Part shown: positions 8,991 through 17,068 of the stretch, one piece after another
Layout: each line of letters begins with the position of its first letter
How positions within the stretch are numbered: the first letter of the stretch is position 1
Assembly: GCF_046244365.1 (NCBI RefSeq)
Contig: NZ_CP176395.1
Location: 6,634,001-6,698,000, forward strand
Reading direction: 5' to 3'
From: Paenibacillus_V sp046244365
Lineage (GTDB): Bacteria; Bacillota; Bacilli; Paenibacillales; NBRC-103111
Length of the DNA stretch: 64,000 bases
The notes under the pieces: model-generated
What the model was told of the DNA's origin: nothing
Databases searched by the model: none
The model's input: only the letters and a program-made list of their open reading frames with translations
Made by a program: the position numbers and the translations under genes

Positions 8991-9433
8991 TTATGCGCTT
9001 TCTTGAACGGAAACATTCTTAATAATCCCGCCAAGCTTGATCCCTTCCGCCAGAATCGAATAATCTCCGGACTTGCTGGCTTCCCCGCTTCTCTTCATCT
9101 CCATGCCGTCGCACAGCCAAAAGCTGGTCGGCGGCATCGGATTGTCATTTCCTCCGCCGGCAGAGAGCGGAGAGTACGAGCCGTTTTGCTTTTTGCGCGT
9201 ATTCTCCGTTACGGCTTCCGAAGCGATGGTAGCCGATACCCCGGCAGCAAAGCTTACTTCATCTGGCCATCCGTCCAATGTGACACCGCTTACATTATTG
9301 GAAGCGCGTTTAACCTTTCCTTTCCATTGCCCAGCAACATCGAGTACCAAACTCCCCGCGATCGAGCCGAACCCTAATTCGAAGCGGGCGCCTTTCCTAG
9401 TACTGACAGCAAGCGCTTTAAGCTCCGCTTCAC
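8991..9433 (-). pseudogene. Broken secreted-protein gene (start and C-terminal remnant)
   Basis: A GTG at 9433 with AGGAGAGG eight bases upstream begins VKRSLKRLLSVL, which looks like the start of a signal peptide, but this frame stops after 19 codons. The overlapping frame is open from 9436 to TAA at 8991 and reads like the end of a folded extracellular domain (VSGVTLDGWPDEVSF; DGMEMKRSGEASKSGDYSIL). A deletion plus frameshift in a formerly longer gene would explain both. The family is not recognised. It lies between the response regulator and the surface enzyme. An alternative is a short genuine gene using TTG at 9350. Confidence 0.4.
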
Positions 9434-9450
9434 GCCCTTATCCTCTCCTC

Positions 9451-9478
9451 ATGATTCATGATTCATGATTCATGATTC
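9451..9478. repeat. Four tandem copies of ATGATTC
   Basis: Four exact copies of the 7-base unit ATGATTC sit just upstream of the broken gene. A slippage-prone microsatellite; no function is evident. Confidence 0.8.
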
Positions 9479-9595
9479 GTGCATCCGATCCAACCATACA
9501 TGCAGAGCCGCTTCGAAAAGATTCTAATCTGGCCGCTCGAATCATTTCCCCATGCCGACAGCCCCCTTCCCTTTCAATTTCCCCTCAGACGATGG

Positions 9596-11248
9596 TTAAA
9601 TTCCCCACTGCTCCCTATATTCCTGAGGCGTCACCCGGTTCTGCTTTTTGAAAAACCGGATAAACGAATGCGAGGAATTGTAGCCAAGGGACGCGGCAAT
9701 CTCATGCACTTTCAAATGGCTGATTTGCAGCAGCTCCTTCGCCCTCCGGTCGCGGTATTCCGTCAAATACTCCGACAGACCGCTGCCTGTGATCTGCTTA
9801 TAGAGCCGCGACAAATACGACGGGTTCAAGTGCACGTGATCCGCGATATGAATAAGCGAAATATCCGTCGAAATGTTGCCGGCGATATATTCGTGAACCT
9901 TGCGGACGATATCGTTCGTGCTCGCTTCCTGCTCGCTCTTGCTCCATGCGAAAATATGATAAGCCAGCTGAAGGAAATAATGATTCCAGTCGGCCCAAGG
10001 CACATCGTCGTCGAAAACGACGAGCTTCTCCCATTCGATCCGCCCGCCCAGCTCCTTCTCCAGCTCGTATTTGTTTACGAAGGTCAGGAACATGTAAGCC
10101 AGAGCGTGATACAGCTCGACCTTCTGGAGGCGGGACACCGTTTCATCCGAAAAAAGAGGCGCAAGCTCCTCATACAACCGGTAAAACTCGTCTTCGCTGC
10201 CGTTCTCCAGCCCATGCAGCAGCAGCGGTATTTTGCTCTGGAGCTGTACGTTTCGCTTTCTTGCGGAAGGTACCGGATGCGTCTGCTCCTGCAAGGAACC
10301 GCTTTGCTCCGTCAGCAGCGATCCTTTGCGCCCTCCCAAGCCGCGCACCAGCATGAATTTTAAGGAATGGAACCGGTCGGACAGCTCCGGCCATGCCGCA
10401 GGCTGGCTGCTTAGCACGAAGGATACGGACAATTTCAACAGCTCCTGGCACTTTCGCTGAATTCTCTCTAGCACGCCGTTGACATCGTGGAACGTTTTTT
10501 CCCAATCTTCGTTCTCCGTAGCCTTCGGCTGCAAAACCCACACCATCTTGGACGATTCATAGACGAGAGACAGCATCTGAGCGGACTCGGCTAAAAATTC
10601 CTCGGCGATATTTTGCACGGCATAAATGATGAGCGCTTTATCGGGCGCTTTCGTGATTTCCTTCCAGTCGTCCACCCGGCAGATCAGCAGAAACACGGGA
10701 TACTTCGCTCGGAAAGGCAGTCGGATATTGCCGAAGTGCTCCGCCAGCTCTTCGGGCTCCACCTTTTTGCCTTGCAGCAGCGACCATACGTAGTCCTTCT
10801 GCAAGGTCGGCAGCGCCAGCTTCATATGCGCCTCTGCCTTCTCGATCAGCCGTCTCTCGTCATCCTCCTTATCAAGAAACTGGATGGCTTTCTCCACGCA
10901 GTGGACGATTTTCTCGTCGCCCTCCGTCTTTAGAATGTACTCCAGTCCGCCGAGCGACATCGCGTTCTGTACGTAATGAAAATCGTTATGGCTCGTCAGC
11001 AGGATCACTTTGCACGCCGGCCATTTGCCGCGAATGTCGCGCAGCAGCTCGATTCCGTCCATTCCGGGCATCAGGATGTCGGACAACACGATGTCGATCC
11101 GATGCTTCTTCATCAGCTCAAGCGCCTCGAAGCCGGAGTATGCTTTATACACCTCCAGTTGCAAATGCGTTTCCTTCGCGAACTGCTCCGCCAAGCCGTC
11201 CGTAATGATCGGCAAATCGTCCACAATCAGCAGTCGGTACAAAGTCAT
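9596..11248 (-). CDS. AraC-type response regulator (YesN-like)
   Basis: The 550-residue cytoplasmic regulator starts at ATG 11248, which overlaps the kinase stop by four bases (ATGA) and has GGAGGGG upstream. An N-terminal receiver domain (1-125) shows the acidic pair Asp10-Asp11, phospho-acceptor Asp57 in VLSDILMPGMDG, Thr85 and Lys107. The middle (about 150-430) is of the poorly conserved type usual in YesN proteins. The C-terminal 100 residues hold two helix-turn-helix units of the AraC family (ISLIHIADHVHLNPSYLSRL; VHEIAASLGYNSSHSFIRFF). With its kinase it should activate module 1 in response to an extracellular sugar, perhaps through the 16885-16925 inverted repeat. Confidence 0.93.
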   Translation of the reverse strand: MTLYRLLIVDDLPIITDGLAEQFAKETHLQLEVYKAYSGFEALELMKKHRIDIVLSDILMPGMDGIELLRDIRGKWPACKVILLTSHNDFHYVQNAMSLGGLEYILKTEGDEKIVHCVEKAIQFLDKEDDERRLIEKAEAHMKLALPTLQKDYVWSLLQGKKVEPEELAEHFGNIRLPFRAKYPVFLLICRVDDWKEITKAPDKALIIYAVQNIAEEFLAESAQMLSLVYESSKMVWVLQPKATENEDWEKTFHDVNGVLERIQRKCQELLKLSVSFVLSSQPAAWPELSDRFHSLKFMLVRGLGGRKGSLLTEQSGSLQEQTHPVPSARKRNVQLQSKIPLLLHGLENGSEDEFYRLYEELAPLFSDETVSRLQKVELYHALAYMFLTFVNKYELEKELGGRIEWEKLVVFDDDVPWADWNHYFLQLAYHIFAWSKSEQEASTNDIVRKVHEYIAGNISTDISLIHIADHVHLNPSYLSRLYKQITGSGLSEYLTEYRDRRAKELLQISHLKVHEIAASLGYNSSHSFIRFFKKQNRVTPQEYREQWGI

Positions 11249-12999
11249 TCCCCTCCTTCCTTCAAAGACAACCGGATCGCTGTGCGAAGTCCGCCGAGCT
11301 CGGAGCGCGACATCAGGAGCCCGTACTCGGAGCCGTACTTGATCTGAATGCGCCGGTGAACATTGATTAGACCCGTCGTATCCTCGATCGATTGGGCGGA
11401 TCGGCTCAGCTTCCGGTTCAAGCTCTCCAGATCGTCGTCCGTTAAGTTGCCGCCGCTGTCTTCCATGTAGATCGTCAGCTCGTCGCCGTCGTAGTCCATA
11501 TGAATCCACAGCTTGCCGCCGCCCAGCATATGGGATACGGCATGCTTATACATGTTCTCGACGATCGGCTGGAGGATAAGCCGCGGTACTCTTCGCTTCG
11601 CGTAAGCCGGATCCAGCTCGTCGAACTGCACCTGTATTCTCGATCCGTAGCACACCTTCTGAATGTCGACATACGTGCCCGCGTGCTTCATTTCCGTCTG
11701 CAGCGGCACCTCGTCGGAATCGTCCCTCGTAATGTATTGAAAATAATCGCCGACATACTGGCAGAACCGGTAAGAGAGCTCCAAATCCTCCGATTTGATC
11801 AGTCGGCACAGCACGAAGAAGCAATTGTACAGGAAATGCGGATTGATTTGCGATTGCAGCCTTTTGAGCTCGGAGCGCTGGCTGTGAATCTTCTCTTCGT
11901 AATTTTCGCGGATGAGCGTCTTCAGATGGATCGCCGTTTCGTTGTAGGCCGTATAGAGGTAGCCGAATTCGTCGTGCCGCTTGACGTTCCCGATCGGTTC
12001 GATATCGCCGTTTCGCATGCGCCTGAACGCGCCGATCAGTCCTTTGAGCGGACTGTGGATCATCCGGTAGATCGACATGGAGAAGAAGAGGACGATGAAG
12101 ACCGAAAGCACCGAAACGCCGAGAATCCACATTTGATATTTGCCGATGGGTCCGGTAATATGGCTCTCCGGAACGTAGCTGACCAAATAGCTTTCGAGCG
12201 CATCCGAATACGTGTAGGAAACGAGGTAAGGCATGCCGCCGAACCGCAGCGTATCGTATCCCGCCCGCATATCTTGCATCGACGGATCGCTCAAATAGCT
12301 ACGAATAGCGGAGAGGATCGAGTCGTCCGTTTCGCTTGAAACGGTCCAGTTCTGCTTCACGTTCAGGAGCGCCGCATTCCCGCGAGGCAAGCTGATCATC
12401 CCGCTGAGCGACTGCTTGAGCTTCCCGACCGACATCTCTACGCCGACCAGGAACAACGGCTTACGGCCCGCGATAAGCGGGTACTGCATACCGACGAACA
12501 GCCGGTCATTCCAGTACGTCAACGCTTTGCCATGCGTGCTGTCCAGCTTCAGGGCGTTGAATTCGTCCGCATCGACCGACGTATCGATGGTCGCGCTGAG
12601 TATCGTTCTTTCGATCAGCGGGATATAAGCTCTCACTTCCTGAATGTAGTGGCTGTTGTATTTGATCAGATTCAAGCGCCGCTGAATCGCGACGATATTG
12701 TCAATTTTCTCGTAATCGCTTATAAAATTACCCGCGGTGCTTAGCGCCATCAGGTCCTTATCCACGACATACTCCGGAAGCACCCGAAGCACCCGCTCGA
12801 CTTCCAGCTGCAGCATGTTCAAATAGAAATCGTTCCGGCTCGCCAGCGATTGCGAAATTTCTTTGCGAATGCTGTCCGCACCTTTCTCGTTGATGACGAG
12901 CGTCAGCAAATAGAGCGGCGCGAGCACCGCGACGAACGTCAGCATCAGCTTGGCGAAAATCGTTTGACGGTTTTGCTTCAGCGCATTCCGAATTCCCAT
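11245..12999 (-). CDS. YesM-type sensor histidine kinase
   Basis: The 584-residue membrane kinase starts at ATG 12999, behind GGGGGACTACTC. Layout: transmembrane helix at about 18-36, extracellular dCache-like sensor (about 40-280), second helix (about 290-312), HAMP region, the family H-box INPHFLYNCFFVLCRL, then an HATPase domain with LQPIVENMYKHAV as N-box. The H-box form puts it in the LytS/YesM class. It is followed without a gap by its response regulator and preceded by an ABC importer, the usual arrangement for oligosaccharide sensing in Paenibacillaceae. Confidence 0.94.
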   Translation of the reverse strand: MGIRNALKQNRQTIFAKLMLTFVAVLAPLYLLTLVINEKGADSIRKEISQSLASRNDFYLNMLQLEVERVLRVLPEYVVDKDLMALSTAGNFISDYEKIDNIVAIQRRLNLIKYNSHYIQEVRAYIPLIERTILSATIDTSVDADEFNALKLDSTHGKALTYWNDRLFVGMQYPLIAGRKPLFLVGVEMSVGKLKQSLSGMISLPRGNAALLNVKQNWTVSSETDDSILSAIRSYLSDPSMQDMRAGYDTLRFGGMPYLVSYTYSDALESYLVSYVPESHITGPIGKYQMWILGVSVLSVFIVLFFSMSIYRMIHSPLKGLIGAFRRMRNGDIEPIGNVKRHDEFGYLYTAYNETAIHLKTLIRENYEEKIHSQRSELKRLQSQINPHFLYNCFFVLCRLIKSEDLELSYRFCQYVGDYFQYITRDDSDEVPLQTEMKHAGTYVDIQKVCYGSRIQVQFDELDPAYAKRRVPRLILQPIVENMYKHAVSHMLGGGKLWIHMDYDGDELTIYMEDSGGNLTDDDLESLNRKLSRSAQSIEDTTGLINVHRRIQIKYGSEYGLLMSRSELGGLRTAIRLSLKEGGE

Positions 13000-13095
13000 G
13001 AGTAGTCCCCCTGCTTGGAGCGTGTCGATGTCGGTTCCTTATCCCTATCGCTCTCTATCACACTCTATCATACAAGCCGGGAACCGAATCGCCTA

Positions 13096-13980
13096 TTATT
13101 CCTTCACGCTGCCGAGCACGATACCCTTGATGAAAAACCGCTGAAGGAACGGGTAAACCATCAAGATAGGAAAAGATGCCACGAAAATTTGCGCCGCCGT
13201 GCTCGTTCGATCCGAAATCATCCTCAGCAGCTCCAAATCCTCCGTACGGAGAAATCGGGTATCTTTCATGATCACGATCGTTTGCAGAAACGTCTGGAGC
13301 GGATAATGCTCCGGCCTGTTCATCAGAATGAGACCGTCGAACCAACTGTTCCAATGCGCCACCATCGTAAACAAGCCGACCGTCGCCAAAGCCGGTTTGG
13401 ACAAAGGCACGTAGATGCTCCACAGCGTACGGAAATGTCCCGCTCCGTCCATTCTCGCCGACTCGTCCAGCTCCTTAGGAAGTCCCCGGTAAAAATTCAG
13501 CAGCAAAATGATGTTGAATACCGCAAGCGCCCCAGGCAGCACGAGCGCCCATATCGTGTCCATCAAGCCGAGCGTCTTGATCGTGATAAACCAGGGTATC
13601 AGACCGCCGCCAAACAGAATCGTGAATACGAAAAACCATGTATACAGCGTCCGGAACTGAAAGGCACGCGGTTCCTTCGAAAGCGGGTAAGCCGTTATTA
13701 CGGTAATGACTAAGCTGATCGAAGTGCCGAGAACGAGCCGCTGCGCCGAGATCCAGAACGCATTCAAATATTGCGGCTTGTTCAAAATATTGCGGTAAGC
13801 CGCCGTATTGAAATCCACGGGCCACAAGCTGACTTCTCCCGCCGATGCGGCCGAGCCCGAGCTGAACGATAAAGCGAGAATATGAACCAAAGGAAGAATG
13901 CACAAGACGGAGAGGGCGGTCAGAAACGTATAGTTGACTGCCAGAAACACTCTTCTTCCCGCGGTTGGACGTGATGTCAA
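13096..13980 (-). CDS. CUT1-type sugar ABC permease (LplC/YtcP-like)
   Basis: A 294-residue inner-membrane permease with about six helices. I place the start at TTG 13980, six bases after GGGGAG; an ATG at 14022 lies further upstream but lacks a ribosome site. The EAA loop that contacts the ATPase reads ESARMDGAGHFRTLWSIYVPLSKP-like around residues 180-205. The C-terminus FFIKGIVLGSVKE is typical of the LplC subfamily. It pairs with the permease just upstream and the binding protein at 16828. The ATPase is not encoded nearby and is probably a shared MsmX-like protein. Confidence 0.92.
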   Translation of the reverse strand: MTSRPTAGRRVFLAVNYTFLTALSVLCILPLVHILALSFSSGSAASAGEVSLWPVDFNTAAYRNILNKPQYLNAFWISAQRLVLGTSISLVITVITAYPLSKEPRAFQFRTLYTWFFVFTILFGGGLIPWFITIKTLGLMDTIWALVLPGALAVFNIILLLNFYRGLPKELDESARMDGAGHFRTLWSIYVPLSKPALATVGLFTMVAHWNSWFDGLILMNRPEHYPLQTFLQTIVIMKDTRFLRTEDLELLRMISDRTSTAAQIFVASFPILMVYPFLQRFFIKGIVLGSVKE

Positions 13981-14073
13981 GCTGATCTCCCCTCTTTCCG
14001 GGAACTCCGTAAAGCCGCGCAAGCATGTAAAGCGTCTGCCCTGCCGCTTACGCGGAGCCCCTCTATATCTTTT

Positions 14074-14973
14074 TTAGAAAATGCGGTAGCCTGCATAGCG
14101 GTAAGCCATGAAATAAGACACCGATAAAAGGATGAACGAAACGACCGATTTCATAAGCCCTACCGCCGTGGCCAGGCCGTATTGCACCTTCTCGATGCCC
14201 ATGCGGTAAACGAACGTATCGATGATGTCGCCGCTCTCGTAAACCGGCGGGCTGTACAAATTGAAAATTTGCTCGAAGCCTGCGTTCAAAATATTGCCTA
14301 TGCTAAGCGTAGCCATGAGCACGATAATCGGCATCATGCCGGGCAGCGTAATATGCCACGTTTGCTTCCAGCGGTTCGCTCCGTCCATCTCGGCCGCTTC
14401 GTACAAGGATGGATTGATGCTTGTAAGAGCCGCCAAATAGACGATCGTGCCGAAGCCGAATTCCTTCCAAATATCCGAAACGACGAGCGTGATCGGAAAC
14501 CAGCCGTTGCTTGCAAGAAAGTAAACCGGGTCGATGCCGAACAGCTTCAAAGCCTGATTCACGATACCGGTCGAAGGCGATAAAATATCGATCAGAATGC
14601 CGCCGAGCAGCACCCATGAAAGGAAATGCGGCAAATAGACGAGCGTTTGTACGGTCCGTTTGAACGCCGCTATGCGCAGCTCGTTCAACAGTATAGCGAT
14701 CGTGATCGGAACGAAAAGCCCGCCGGCGATTTTGAGTAAAGCGATGTAGATCGTATTGAACATGACCCGGCCTATGTCGGGATAATTGAACATCATTTCA
14801 AAATTGCTCCAGCCGACCCAAGGCGATCCGAAAATGCCCTTCGTCGGGATAAATCGTTCGAAGGCGATCAGAATGCCCGCCATCGGCACATAGCTGAATA
14901 TAACGGCTAGCACGACCCCCGGCACCAGCAGGAGATGAAGCGGCCATTCCTTGGCAAATCTCTTGATGATCAC
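14074..14973 (-). CDS. CUT1-type sugar ABC permease (LplB-like)
   Basis: A 299-residue membrane permease starting at GTG 14973 with GAGGAGG eight bases upstream. It shows the LplB-type N-terminus (VPMAGILIAFERF), about six transmembrane helices, the EAA motif YEAAEMDGANRWKQTWHITLPG and the C-terminal GLMKSVVSFILL...AYRY pattern. It forms a heterodimer with the next gene's product and imports the sugar delivered by the lipoprotein at 15149-16828. A hairpin upstream separates it from that gene, as is common when the binding protein is needed in excess. Confidence 0.93.
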   Translation of the reverse strand: MIIKRFAKEWPLHLLLVPGVVLAVIFSYVPMAGILIAFERFIPTKGIFGSPWVGWSNFEMMFNYPDIGRVMFNTIYIALLKIAGGLFVPITIAILLNELRIAAFKRTVQTLVYLPHFLSWVLLGGILIDILSPSTGIVNQALKLFGIDPVYFLASNGWFPITLVVSDIWKEFGFGTIVYLAALTSINPSLYEAAEMDGANRWKQTWHITLPGMMPIIVLMATLSIGNILNAGFEQIFNLYSPPVYESGDIIDTFVYRMGIEKVQYGLATAVGLMKSVVSFILLSVSYFMAYRYAGYRIF

Positions 14974-15095
14974 AGCGGACCTCCTCTACACTCCCCATAA
15001 TTGCTGTCCTCCGCAGTTGCGAGCGAAGGTTTCCTGCATTCGGGCGAGTTTCCGAAACAGATGATTTCTCTATGGCACTGCATAGGATGTAAAAC

Positions 15096-15134
15096 ATGGG
15101 GGCTTTTGCGAATACCTTTTGCGAAAAGCCCCAT
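15096..15134 (-). terminator. Hairpin between binding-protein and permease genes
   Basis: 15096-15112 and 15119-15134 pair almost perfectly (ATGGGGGCTTTTGCGAA with TTGCGAAAAGCCCCAT) around a short loop. On the minus strand it follows the binding-protein stop by 14 bases and is followed by GTTTTAC, a weak T-run. It likely acts as a leaky terminator or 3' stabiliser, lowering permease expression relative to the lipoprotein. Confidence 0.65.
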
Positions 15135-15148
15135 CCCCTTGCTGCCCT

Positions 15149-16828
15149 CTACTTTTTAGCTGATTTGGCGTACAATTTGTTGACTTCTTCCGTCATTGCA
15201 TCGCCGCCGATTTTCTTCCAATCCGCTACGAATTTGTCGAATTCGTCGATCGGGAGCTGGTTCATGATGATTTTGATGTAAATTTCGTTCATCTTCGTCT
15301 CGAGCACCGGCTTTTTCTCCGTCATCACGGGACCCGGAGCGCCGGTGTAGCCGTTGATTTGATACCTTTTATCCTTCAAATATCCGCTCATGATCGAGAA
15401 GGAGCCGCCCTGACCGGAGATCGCCCACTCGCCCCACTGGGTAAGATCGCCGCCCAAATATTTCATTACCTTGTTGTAACGGTCGAGCTGATCCGCGTCG
15501 CCTTGCACCAACGATTGATCCTTCGCTTGAATCGCTTTCGGCAACACATCGCCGTTTCTTACGTTCTGATCCTGGGAGAACACGCGAATCGGATTAAGCA
15601 GCCAGTAACCTTGAGCATCGGCGTTGCTCAGCAAATACGTTTTCTTGTCTTGATCCGTCGGTTTGGTCAACACTTGAACCCACTTGTTCAGGAGCTTGAT
15701 GACCGCTTCCGGATTTTTGGCTTTCTTGGAAACGACCCAGTAGCCGTCGACGCCCAGTTCGGCTTGCGTCATAGCCGGCTTGTCGTCTATCGAGACGATC
15801 GGATAAGGGACCCAGTTTTGCACGAGCTTGCCGTCTTTGACCGCATTGTCCAGCAGCGGGTAAACGCTGAGCCAGAATGGGCCGTACACGACGCCGATTT
15901 TGTTCGAGGCCACCAGCTCGTTCTCTTTCACCATATCTTTAACGGCGAATTCCGGATCGATCTGGCCCGCTTTATACATGTCCTGCAGCTGCTTGAGAGC
16001 GGCCTTCATTTCAGGCTGAACGCTTCCAAATACAAGCTTCCCGGAGGCGTCTTTGACCCATTGACCCGGATAGGCATGGAAGCCGTTAAAAAATCCCGTA
16101 ATGGCAAAGGCATCTGCCGCGGCATCGATAAATACGTTCTTCGTCAGCGGAAGACCGTATGATTTGCCGGTTCCGCCCGGATCCTGTTTCGTAAAGGCCT
16201 CGGTTATTTTCAAAAGCTCCTGCATCGTTTTCGGCTGGGCAAGTCCGAGTTTATCCAGCCAGTCTTTCCGGATCCATATTTCCGAGGCGGCATTGTAAGG
16301 ACTGTTCGTCGCCGGAATGGCAAGAAGCTTTCCGCCTTGCTTCGCGGATTCCATTTGCAGGCCGCCGTCGCCTGTTAAATACGCTTTCGTTTCCGGGGAT
16401 GCCGTTTTTTCGTATATGGCGTTCAAATCCATCAGCATGTCGGCTTCGATCAGCTGCTGAAACTGATTCGCGTTGACGAACATCAAATCCGGGATATCGT
16501 TCGAGGAAATGCTCATTTGCAGTTTTTGCTGGTACTGCGAGCTATCCGCCACCCACAAGTTTTTGATTTTGATGCCCAGTTCTTTTTCGTACGCATCGGA
16601 AACGGCGTTTTTGTCCACCGATTCGCCGTTAAGGAACTTGATAGCTCCGGATTGCTCCCGGACCATCGTGACTTCAACCGTTTTGGCGCTCTCATTGCCG
16701 GCCGTTGCCGCAGGCGAGCTGCTCTTCGCCGGATCGGGCGCTTTCTCCTTCGTTTCGTTGCTGCTGCACGCCGCTAACAGCGCCGGAACCAACATACAGG
16801 ATAATGCCGCTTTGCTCACACGCTTCAT
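15149..16828 (-). CDS. Extracellular solute-binding lipoprotein (CUT1, family 1)
   Basis: A 559-residue lipoprotein with lipobox LLAACSS (Cys21), anchored on the outer face of the membrane. The start ATG 16828 has GGGGGCG upstream. The mature part is a family-1 type binding protein of the LipO/YtcQ class (PDLMFVNANQFQQLIEADML; IWIRKDWLDKLGLAQPKTMQELL). It captures an oligosaccharide and passes it to the two permeases downstream. Upstream lie a cre-like site and an inverted repeat, suggesting catabolite control plus activation by the YesN-like regulator. The ligand cannot be read from sequence. Confidence 0.93.
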   Translation of the reverse strand: MKRVSKAALSCMLVPALLAACSSNETKEKAPDPAKSSSPAATAGNESAKTVEVTMVREQSGAIKFLNGESVDKNAVSDAYEKELGIKIKNLWVADSSQYQQKLQMSISSNDIPDLMFVNANQFQQLIEADMLMDLNAIYEKTASPETKAYLTGDGGLQMESAKQGGKLLAIPATNSPYNAASEIWIRKDWLDKLGLAQPKTMQELLKITEAFTKQDPGGTGKSYGLPLTKNVFIDAAADAFAITGFFNGFHAYPGQWVKDASGKLVFGSVQPEMKAALKQLQDMYKAGQIDPEFAVKDMVKENELVASNKIGVVYGPFWLSVYPLLDNAVKDGKLVQNWVPYPIVSIDDKPAMTQAELGVDGYWVVSKKAKNPEAVIKLLNKWVQVLTKPTDQDKKTYLLSNADAQGYWLLNPIRVFSQDQNVRNGDVLPKAIQAKDQSLVQGDADQLDRYNKVMKYLGGDLTQWGEWAISGQGGSFSIMSGYLKDKRYQINGYTGAPGPVMTEKKPVLETKMNEIYIKIIMNQLPIDEFDKFVADWKKIGGDAMTEEVNKLYAKSAKK

Positions 16829-16855
16829 ACTCTAACGCCCCCTGGTCATGTAGTA

Positions 16856-16869
16856 TTAAAACGCTTTCA
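16856..16869 (-). promoter_or_regulatory. cre-like site (CcpA) upstream of the module 1 binding protein
   Basis: On the minus strand this reads TGAAAGCGTTTTAA, matching the catabolite-response consensus TGWNANCGNTNWCA at all fixed positions except the penultimate base. It sits 28-41 bases upstream of the start codon, downstream of a TATAAT at 16945-16950, so binding would act as a roadblock. Confidence 0.5.
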
Positions 16870-16884
16870 TTCGAATGGGATTTT

Positions 16885-16925
16885 GTGTCAGTTAGCTTCA
16901 CTTTGTAAGTAAATCTATCTGACAC
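16885..16925. promoter_or_regulatory. Inverted repeat GTGTCAG-N27-CTGACAC in the module 1 leader
   Basis: GTGTCAG (16885-16891) and CTGACAC (16919-16925) are perfect inverted arms, about 56 bases upstream of the binding-protein start and between a TATAAT box and the cre-like site. It could be a regulator site (the YesN-like protein encoded downstream is the obvious candidate) or a leader RNA stem. Confidence 0.4.
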
Positions 16926-17068
16926 ATTCCTTCCTCTTATCTTCATTATAGGCAACGCATGTTTCTGGCTCTATACACTTGACTTGACATTCATGGACTT
17001 TTGTTTACGAGATTTGACGATGCATTAGCATTTGCCGATCCTTGCGATCGGAGCAAACCCGCCCCGTT

